Part shown: positions 1 to 4,224 of the stretch, piece by piece
How the letters are laid out: each line of letters opens with the position of its first letter
Position numbering within the stretch: position 1 is the first letter of the stretch
The notes under the pieces: model-generated
Seen by the model: only the letters and a program-made list of their open reading frames with translations
Database searches by the model: none
What the model was told of the DNA's origin: nothing
Program-made: the position numbers and the translations under genes
Assembly: GCA_900556055.1 (NCBI GenBank)
Contig: USNJ01000087.1
Location: forward strand, 1 to 8,429
DNA: 8,429 nucleotides
Origin: an uncultured Ruminococcus sp.
GTDB taxonomy: Bacteria > Bacillota > Clostridia > Oscillospirales > Ruminococcaceae
Direction of reading: 5' to 3'

Positions 1-312
1 GAAGCCAAAGACGAACTTAAAGAGATGCTTTCTGGCAAATTCGGACACCGCTTCCGCAACAATGCTTGAAATGACATCATCATCGGTAATTGCGGCATTT
101 TCGGGTACACTTGTTTCGGCAGGATTTTCAAGATGTTCCGGTGGAACATCTGAGGAAATATCGACTTCGGTTATAGTTTCCGAAATTGAATTTACAGATG
201 ATTCGCTTTGAACACTCTCCGTTTCTGTGGGTGCTGTCTGCTCCCCCAAATCAAGGATGCTTACAGCCGTTTCCTGCATCTCGGTTACTGTTGTAACTGC
301 ATTTTCTTCCAT
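1..312 (-). CDS. Acidic Glu/Ser/Thr-rich protein of unknown function (3' partial)
   Basis: The minus strand is open from the ATG at 312 to the window edge (104 codons, no stop). The ATG follows GGGAGGTG (320-327) with a 7-nt spacer, and lies 16 nt after the stop of the CobU-like gene, so it belongs to the same operon. The visible part begins MEENAVTTVTEMQETAVSIL and continues with a low-complexity stretch rich in Glu, Ser, Thr, Val and Pro up to about residue 75, strongly acidic and probably disordered. A short helical segment follows (DDDVISSIVAEAVSEFARKH) and then an aromatic, hydrophobic run (LFKFVFGF) at the edge. I do not recognise it. It does not look like the start of a VirB4 ATPase, the gene often found soon after prgI. 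Confidence 0.7.
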   Translation of the reverse strand, partial: MEENAVTTVTEMQETAVSILDLGEQTAPTETESVQSESSVNSISETITEVDISSDVPPEHLENPAETSVPENAAITDDDVISSIVAEAVSEFARKHLFKFVFGF

Positions 313-328
313 ACTCTCACACCTCCCA

Positions 329-883
329 TTACCTTACTCTGAGCTGCAAACCGCTGAACGAGAAATACGCTTCGTCAGCCATATTTGCAATACGCTGATT
401 TACCGTACATAAGGCTTCACGGTAAATGCTGTCGGTAACATCAAAGGGTGCAGGGGCAAATCCCGTTTCAGCGGAAATGATAACAAGTGTTCCTCCGCTG
501 CTTTTTACCTCGCTCATAAGGACATTGATTGACAGCAAAAGCTCATTAACAAAAGCGGTCATTTCACGCTCGGAAACACTGACACTCGCCGCAAATTTTT
601 CCATTGTTTTTCTGTAAATCCAGTCGGCAAGATTGTCAAGAACAAAGCATCTGTATTCCTTGTAATTGACGGGTGTTTTATCAACGCTGAAATTGCGGAT
701 AATATCCCATCTGAAATCTTTGCTCCGCTCGTTATAGATAATGCGGTTCAGCGTCTTATCGTCCATATCTCTGCCCGTGCAAAGATACTGCACTCTGTCA
801 AGGTCTGAAAACTGCGATACCGCAAATCTCGACTTGCCGCTCATAGCGCTGCCTGTTACAAAAATCATTTTTCCGTTATTCAT
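329..883 (-). CDS. CobU-family P-loop protein (adenosylcobinamide kinase/guanylyltransferase homologue), probably divergent in function
   Basis: The 184-aa protein aligns along its whole length with CobU/CobP. It has the P-loop VTGSAMSGKSRFA (9-21), a DD-x(5)-RI-x(4)-R stretch (41-53) ahead of an aromatic Trp59, a strand FVLDNLADWI (80-89) in the place of the Walker-B-like segment, and a C-terminal E-T-G-F-x-P region (139-144) followed by YREALCTVNQRIANMADE (154-171) and SGLQLRVR. In CobU the helix after DD carries two histidines, one of which accepts GMP; here these positions are Tyr50 and Asn51. The guanylyltransferase activity is therefore unlikely, while nucleotide binding may remain. The start at 883 follows AGGAG (895-899) with an 11-nt spacer and overlaps prgI by 8 nt. 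A longer frame from 943 would lie within the prgI coding region without its own ribosome binding site. No cobalamin genes are nearby, so a conjugation role is inferred. Homology is well supported; function is unknown. Confidence 0.8.
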   Translation of the reverse strand: MNNGKMIFVTGSAMSGKSRFAVSQFSDLDRVQYLCTGRDMDDKTLNRIIYNERSKDFRWDIIRNFSVDKTPVNYKEYRCFVLDNLADWIYRKTMEKFAASVSVSEREMTAFVNELLLSINVLMSEVKSSGGTLVIISAETGFAPAPFDVTDSIYREALCTVNQRIANMADEAYFSFSGLQLRVR

Positions 884-1280
884 TGGTCTTTCTTCTCCTT
901 TTCGATTTCTTTTCCGCCGCACGTTCCCTTTCGGCTTCGGCAAGACGGATTTTTCTCACCTCGTCAAATATTTCAATCTCATCGGGAAGATATTTCATTC
1001 CCCTGCGCTGATTACCGAAATAGAACTCAAGCACCGTTGCGGCTATCTTTTCAAAGGGCATACCGTTATACCGCATAAAGCCAACAGCCGCAAGCGGGGC
1101 AACTTCAAGGATAACAATATACACAAGCACATCGGTGGAAATGAACTTGCTTCCGATAAGGAATGTAATCACCGCAAGAGCTATCATCGCAACACCGCAG
1201 ACAAACTGCCTTATGGTGAGTCCGAAGAAAAACTGCTCCTTGTACTCCGTAACGTCCTGCGGAATATCTGCTTTTATCAT
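876..1280 (-). CDS. prgI: PrgI/VirB3-like conjugation membrane protein
   Basis: The 134-aa protein has the PrgI-family layout: a short N-terminus with IPQDVTEYKE (6-15), two adjacent membrane helices (about 25-44 and 49-69), the conserved-looking MRYNGMPFEKIA (69-80) after the second helix, and a long, strongly charged cytoplasmic tail ending in KKSKRRRKTNE. PrgI proteins are VirB3-like and usually work with the VirB4 ATPase. The start is the ATG at 1280, which overlaps the methyltransferase TGA as TGATG. A TTG one codon earlier is possible but less likely. The Shine-Dalgarno is AGGTGA (1285-1290). Its 3' end overlaps the CobU-like gene by 8 nt. No virB4 gene follows directly, as it often does in related elements. 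Confidence 0.88.
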   Translation of the reverse strand: MIKADIPQDVTEYKEQFFFGLTIRQFVCGVAMIALAVITFLIGSKFISTDVLVYIVILEVAPLAAVGFMRYNGMPFEKIAATVLEFYFGNQRRGMKYLPDEIEIFDEVRKIRLAEAERERAAEKKSKRRRKTNE

Positions 1281-2491
1281 CAAATCACCTCTTTCAAACC
1301 GTTCAGAATGTGGCTGATAACCTCAACGGTCCAGCCGTTTCCGATACATTTATATCGCTGTGTTTTGGATATTCCTGCCGTATAATCATCGGGCAGAGTT
1401 TGCAATCTCTCCGCTTCAATGGGTGTGAGTTTTCGGATTATGTAGTCCCCATCGGGCAAATCAATCTTATACAGACCTGTTTTTGCACCCTGTCCTCCGC
1501 CGTTTGCAGATAAGGTAACGGACTTTCCTATTACCGAATATATCCGCTGTCCCTGTCCGCCCCTGCCGTATTCTCCCACACGGACAGGCACGGCAACTGC
1601 GGTTGTTCCGCCCTTGAATCCGTCATTGGTGAGAATGGTTGCTTCGCCGTATTTATAGTATCCTGCCATAAAGGTTCGGGATTTTTCACCGCTGTTATTG
1701 AATGTGTTTATGGGAACGGCAACCATTGAATCCTTTTGCACGGTAGTAAGGCAGTTGCTTTTCCCGTCCTTTCGTGCTTCTATATGCTGCTCTGTTCCGC
1801 CCTCGCATTTAACATTTCTCTTTCCGCTTTCGATATATCTCCCTCGCTGAGCAACGCTGACAGGCTCGGCTATCATACTTCGCTGGCTTCTTTGGAGCGT
1901 GTTCCACAGCACAGCTCCGTCATAGCTTGCGGTCAGGCAGTAGCTTTTATCCTGCCAAGACAAACCACTCTCCAAAATATCTTTTAAGAGTATTCCTCTG
2001 TCGGTGGGCTGTGTCACGTTTGGGATATTAGTCCAGTAGCAGCGTTTCCGCTGTTGGGCTGAAACTAATGCAGAATTTATCATAATAGACTCTACGCCTA
2101 ACTGTGAGGAAATAAAAGCCTTGATGTCTTTGTGGATGCTGTGATTGTTTTCATACAAGAAATACTTGCACCCACTTTCACGCAAAGCTCTTACAAACTC
2201 CATAAACAGCTTGCCGCCCATTCCATCGGGTGTTGTTTCTCTGTCATTTCTCGCTATGCTCCAATAGGTGCAGGGCGAACCGCCGATTAAAAGGTCATAG
2301 CCTTTGAATTGGGTAAAATCTCCGTCAAAAACATCTCCGTGATGAACTATCTGCGGATAATTTTTCTCGGATATTTTTATGGCATATTTGTCAATTTCAA
2401 AGGCATCATATCTTTCAACGGAAATCCCCGACCTTTCAAGAGCTGCCATTCCGCAGGAAATTCCGTCATATAGACTCAATACCCTCATCAT
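1280..2491 (-). CDS. C5-type DNA (cytosine) methyltransferase
   Basis: The 403-aa enzyme should transfer a methyl group from S-adenosylmethionine to cytosine C5. Motif I is LYDGISCGMAALE (7-19). Motif IV is GGSPCTYWS (70-78) with catalytic Cys74. Motif VI is FLYENN (111-116), with ENN in place of the usual ENV. Motif VIII is QQRKRCYW (146-153), and motifs IX-X are RKLTPIEAERLQTLP (353-367) and CIGNGW (382-387). The set is intact, so activity is expected. The target-recognition region (about 180-345) carries a repeated motif, seen as DKSYCLT, GKSNCLT, EATILT and GKSVTLS. The first ATG (2491) overlaps the virB6-like stop as TGATG. The next ATG (2488) sits better behind AGGTGG (2495-2500) and gives the more usual MRVLS start, so the true protein may be 402 aa. 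Its stop again forms TGATG with the prgI-like start. No restriction endonuclease gene is visible, suggesting an orphan enzyme carried to protect or mark the element. Confidence 0.93.
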   Translation of the reverse strand: MMRVLSLYDGISCGMAALERSGISVERYDAFEIDKYAIKISEKNYPQIVHHGDVFDGDFTQFKGYDLLIGGSPCTYWSIARNDRETTPDGMGGKLFMEFVRALRESGCKYFLYENNHSIHKDIKAFISSQLGVESIMINSALVSAQQRKRCYWTNIPNVTQPTDRGILLKDILESGLSWQDKSYCLTASYDGAVLWNTLQRSQRSMIAEPVSVAQRGRYIESGKRNVKCEGGTEQHIEARKDGKSNCLTTVQKDSMVAVPINTFNNSGEKSRTFMAGYYKYGEATILTNDGFKGGTTAVAVPVRVGEYGRGGQGQRIYSVIGKSVTLSANGGGQGAKTGLYKIDLPDGDYIIRKLTPIEAERLQTLPDDYTAGISKTQRYKCIGNGWTVEVISHILNGLKEVI

Positions 2492-3324
2492 CAGCCACCT
2501 AACGCTCTCTTGGTAATTTCGCTTGACTTGGCAACGGTAATTGCAAGCATTACAACGGAAAGAACAGGCGTTGCATACTTGAAAATGTGCATTAAAAGTC
2601 CTGCTCCGTCCAGTCCCGATGAAAAGTCAATTACAAGTGACGATGAAATGAGCGAGTACGCATTGAAGCAGATTGCAAGCACTCCCCACTGCATTGATAC
2701 CGCCGCAAAATTCTTTATGAAGGCAATGCCTGTGGAACGTGCCTGTGAATTTACAAGCGTTGCAAGCGCCACTGGAGAAATTGCCGTAAGTATTGCCGTT
2801 TCAAATACCGTACCCAAAACCGATACCACAATAAGGGAGAACATCACAAACATCAGAATTATGATGATTACATAAAGCAGGGTCAGAATGATATAGTTTA
2901 TATCCAATAAACCGCCCTCAAGAGGCGTACCCTGATTCATTGCATTTCCGAATGATGCTCCTATTCCTGCAAAAGCTCCCGAAAAATCCACTTCGCTCCG
3001 AAGCAGTCCCGAAACAAGTCCTATCACGTTATCCACGTTCTGCACTATCAAGGCGCTTACCACAAGCTTCATCGCAACTCGGATAGCACCCTCGATACCG
3101 CCGTTAAAGTCGATATTCGCACAGTATGTAAAGGCTTCCATACAGAAAAACAGCGTTAAAAGCGCCGTTCCCGCACCCTCGAAAACACTGATAGCCGTTC
3201 CTGCCTGACTGACAATATCAAAGCCTGCTATGGTCTGCAATACCGCAGCAAAGCCATCGGCTTCCGTCTGCAAGAGATTCTGCGCTTCTTCAAAGGCGGT
3301 TTCAAAAAAGCTCGGCTCTGCCAT
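2491..3324 (-). CDS. TrbL/VirB6-like polytopic membrane channel protein
   Basis: This 277-aa protein should be an integral component of the mating channel in the cytoplasmic membrane. About six hydrophobic segments are visible, near residues 40-66, 80-106, 142-173, 177-195, 205-230 and 247-267. The central one is the longest and holds NYIILTLLYVIIIILMFVMF. The Ala/Ser-rich stretch after it (TAISPVALATLVNSQARSTG, 180-199) is typical of TrbL/VirB6-type proteins. The N-terminus is acidic, without a classic cleavable signal. The start at 3324 is backed by AAAGGAGG (3331-3338) with a 6-nt spacer. The stop codon overlaps the methyltransferase start as TGATG, so the two are probably translationally coupled. 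Family call rests on topology, the central motif and position after the Maff2 gene. Confidence 0.85.
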   Translation of the reverse strand: MAEPSFFETAFEEAQNLLQTEADGFAAVLQTIAGFDIVSQAGTAISVFEGAGTALLTLFFCMEAFTYCANIDFNGGIEGAIRVAMKLVVSALIVQNVDNVIGLVSGLLRSEVDFSGAFAGIGASFGNAMNQGTPLEGGLLDINYIILTLLYVIIIILMFVMFSLIVVSVLGTVFETAILTAISPVALATLVNSQARSTGIAFIKNFAAVSMQWGVLAICFNAYSLISSSLVIDFSSGLDGAGLLMHIFKYATPVLSVVMLAITVAKSSEITKRALGG

Positions 3325-3345
3325 AAAGCTCCTCCTTTCACATTC

Positions 3346-3384
3346 GGCAGGGACAGATTATTACAAGCCTGTCCCTGCCTTTTT
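3346..3384 (+). terminator. 11-bp perfect hairpin between the pilin-like and virB6-like genes; terminator-like only on the plus strand
   Basis: ggcagggacag (3346-3356) and its exact reverse complement (3369-3379) enclose a 12-nt loop, and the plus strand continues with TTTTT (3380-3384). On that strand it is a canonical intrinsic terminator, though no plus-strand gene is supported, so it could only block antisense transcription. For the minus-strand operon the stem begins 25 nt after the pilin-like stop codon and is followed by GAATGTGAAAGGAGG rather than T residues. There it should not terminate but could act as a 3' stabiliser of the upstream message, just before the next ribosome binding site. 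Confidence 0.6.
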
Positions 3385-3404
3385 CTTCTGTCCGATTCTT
3401 TGTA

Positions 3405-3806
3405 TCAGCCGCCGATGGAAAGAGAAGCAGGAATAATAGCGCCTACCGCTGCGATTATCGCACCGCCGATAAGGGTCTGAAAGCCTCTTGTCTTACCGTC
3501 TGCGTTATCGTCCTTGAAGCCGACACCTGTCTGAATGCCGCCGACCACGGCAACAAGCGAGCCGAGGGCAATAACACCGGGACCGAGAACGCCCATAATG
3601 GCATCAATCATTCCCTGCGCATCTGCGCCCTCCGCACTTGCGGTAATTGTGCAGGCTGAAACTGCCATAGGAACAACAAGCGCCGCCTTGCCGAGCCTTG
3701 TGTTCATCGCTCTGCCTGTTGCATTGGCTGCGGCAAGCATTGCCCTTGCTCCAAGCTCCGCTGTCTTTGCCTGAATGCTGTCGATTGTTTTTGTGATATT
3801 CTTCAT
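3405..3806 (-). CDS. Maff2-family small membrane protein, probable VirB2-like pilin
   Basis: The 133-aa product has two parts. Residues 65-133 match the Maff2 pattern: a hydrophobic helix (about 70-91), a short polar Gly/Asp loop with GFKDDNADGKTRGFQ (96-110), and a second hydrophobic helix (112-127). Residues 1-58 form a long leader: a basic, Ala-rich amphipathic region, then a hydrophobic core (41-55) ending in ASA-E (cleavage possible after Ala58). That would leave a mature protein of 75 residues with two membrane helices and a basic loop, close in shape to VirB2/TrbC pilins, which also have unusually long leaders. An alternative is the lipobox-like V-S-A-C ending at Cys52. The start at 3806 is set by AAGGAGG with a 9-nt spacer. 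It stands between a terminator/inverted-repeat region and an 11-bp hairpin, and directly before the VirB6-like gene. Maff2 membership is fairly sure; the pilin role is inferred. Confidence 0.8.
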   Translation of the reverse strand: MKNITKTIDSIQAKTAELGARAMLAAANATGRAMNTRLGKAALVVPMAVSACTITASAEGADAQGMIDAIMGVLGPGVIALGSLVAVVGGIQTGVGFKDDNADGKTRGFQTLIGGAIIAAVGAIIPASLSIGG

Positions 3807-3815
3807 CTCACAAAT

Positions 3816-3822
3816 CCTCCTT
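3816..3822 (-). promoter_or_regulatory. Ribosome binding site fixing the start of the Maff2/pilin-like gene
   Basis: AAGGAGG on the minus strand lies 9 nt before the ATG at 3806, a near-perfect match to the 16S anti-Shine-Dalgarno. It decides against an in-frame GTG at 3863, which would read through one arm of the 15-bp inverted repeat and add 19 unrelated residues. Confidence 0.85.
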
Positions 3823-3843
3823 AAAAAAATGAATGTATATATG

Positions 3844-3915
3844 CAAAGCTGTTCGGTTTTCACGCACTCTTTTTTCTCATATCAAATTGCTTTTCTGCCG
3901 AACCGAACAGCTTTG
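3844..3915. repeat. Perfect 15-bp inverted repeat in the leader of the Maff2/pilin-like gene
   Basis: caaagctgttcggtt (3844-3858) and its exact reverse complement (3901-3915) flank a 42-nt spacer. In the minus-strand RNA this forms a 15-bp helix that ends 21 nt before the Shine-Dalgarno of the downstream gene. A T7 run (3829-3823) follows the stem by 14 nt, too far for a normal terminator. The spacer holds no clear second hairpin. It could be an RNA stabiliser or processing site, or a binding site for a DNA-binding regulator. I found no convincing -35/-10 pair between 3921 and 3823; a TATACA-like box near the end of the stem lacks a matching -35. Confidence 0.75.
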
Positions 3916-3921
3916 ATAAAC

Positions 3922-3968
3922 AAAAAAAGAGAGCCAAAAAACAGATACAAATCCGTTTCTTAGCTCTC
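3922..3968 (-). terminator. Strong intrinsic terminator after the virD4/65-aa genes
   Basis: Read on the minus strand, the arm at 3968-3951 pairs with the arm at 3946-3929 over 18 continuous base pairs, three of them G-U wobbles. The outer six pairs are GAGAGC with GCTCTC, the loop is TTGT (3950-3947), and a run of seven T follows directly (3928-3922). This is the textbook Rho-independent shape, and only the minus strand has the T run. It begins 34 nt past the stop of the 65-aa gene. Because transfer genes continue downstream in the same direction, it either attenuates read-through or marks the end of one transcript, with a promoter I cannot identify for the next. I computed no folding energy. 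Confidence 0.85.
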
Positions 3969-3994
3969 ATTCGCTGTTCCGCCCCTCTCATTCG
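3964..3994. repeat. Two direct copies of a 10-bp sequence, 21 bp apart
   Basis: ctctcattcg occurs at 3964-3973 and again at 3985-3994, a start-to-start distance of 21 bp (two helical turns). The first copy overlaps the 5' arm of the terminator hairpin by 5 bp; the second is 8 bp from the stop codon of the 65-aa gene. The spacing would suit a dimeric regulator binding one face of the helix, but two short copies could also be chance. Confidence 0.4.
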
Positions 3995-4002
3995 GGACGC
4001 CG

Positions 4003-4200
4003 TTATTCAGTTGTATTTTCTTCCTTATCGGTACGGAAAACCAGTTTTCTTTTTGATTCATAAATCAGGTAGCCTGTTTTTCTCGGCTCTAAAACTATCT
4101 CCGATTTCCGTTCCATAAGCTTATTGATTATTTTTATCTCACCTTTAGTGAGCTTCTTTGTTTCCTCCATATTACATAAATGCAGGAGGTTCATTTCCAT
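4003..4200 (-). CDS. Small hypothetical protein, 65 aa, downstream of virD4
   Basis: I do not recognise this protein. It is highly charged, with a Lys/Glu-rich helical first half (KGEIKIINKLMERKSE) and a C-terminal part that could form two or three beta strands (TGYLIYESKRKLVFR) before an acidic tail. It has no membrane segment or signal peptide and no Cys pattern suggesting metal binding. The start at 4200 is favoured by AGGAG at 4210-4214 with a 9-nt spacer. A second ATG at 4170 (giving 55 aa) lacks an upstream Shine-Dalgarno. The gene starts 24 nt after virD4 and is the last one before the terminator at 3922-3968, so it belongs to the virD4 transcript. A role in DNA or protein binding is possible but only a guess from charge. 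Confidence 0.65.
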   Translation of the reverse strand: MEMNLLHLCNMEETKKLTKGEIKIINKLMERKSEIVLEPRKTGYLIYESKRKLVFRTDKEENTTE

Positions 4201-4224
4201 AGTTTTCTTCTCCTTTGATTTAAA

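Noticed and set aside
329..883. Genuine cobalamin biosynthesis gene with a cobalamin riboswitch
   Set aside because: No riboswitch-like leader or other cobalamin gene is visible, the gene overlaps prgI, and the guanylylated histidine is missing.
884..943. Longer CobU-like protein starting upstream within prgI
   Set aside because: The extra 20 residues are a basic out-of-frame reading of the prgI tail. The ATG at 883 has its own ribosome binding site and begins one short segment before the conserved P-loop strand.
741..1385. Long plus-strand open frame (214 codons)
   Set aside because: It lies fully antisense to the CobU-like, prgI and methyltransferase genes, shows no recognisable domain, and has no ribosome binding site that stands out.
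3823..3858. 15-bp inverted repeat plus T7 as a second terminator before the pilin-like gene
   Set aside because: The T run starts 14 nt after the stem and the loop is 42 nt, so it does not fit an intrinsic terminator.
3807..3863. Longer pilin-like protein starting from GTG at 3863
   Set aside because: It would translate an arm of the 15-bp inverted repeat and has no Shine-Dalgarno, while the ATG at 3806 has AAGGAGG at the right distance.
3823..3921. Sigma-70 promoter for the pilin-like gene
   Set aside because: TATACA- and TATGAG-like boxes exist, but none has a -35 element with a good match at 16-18 nt.
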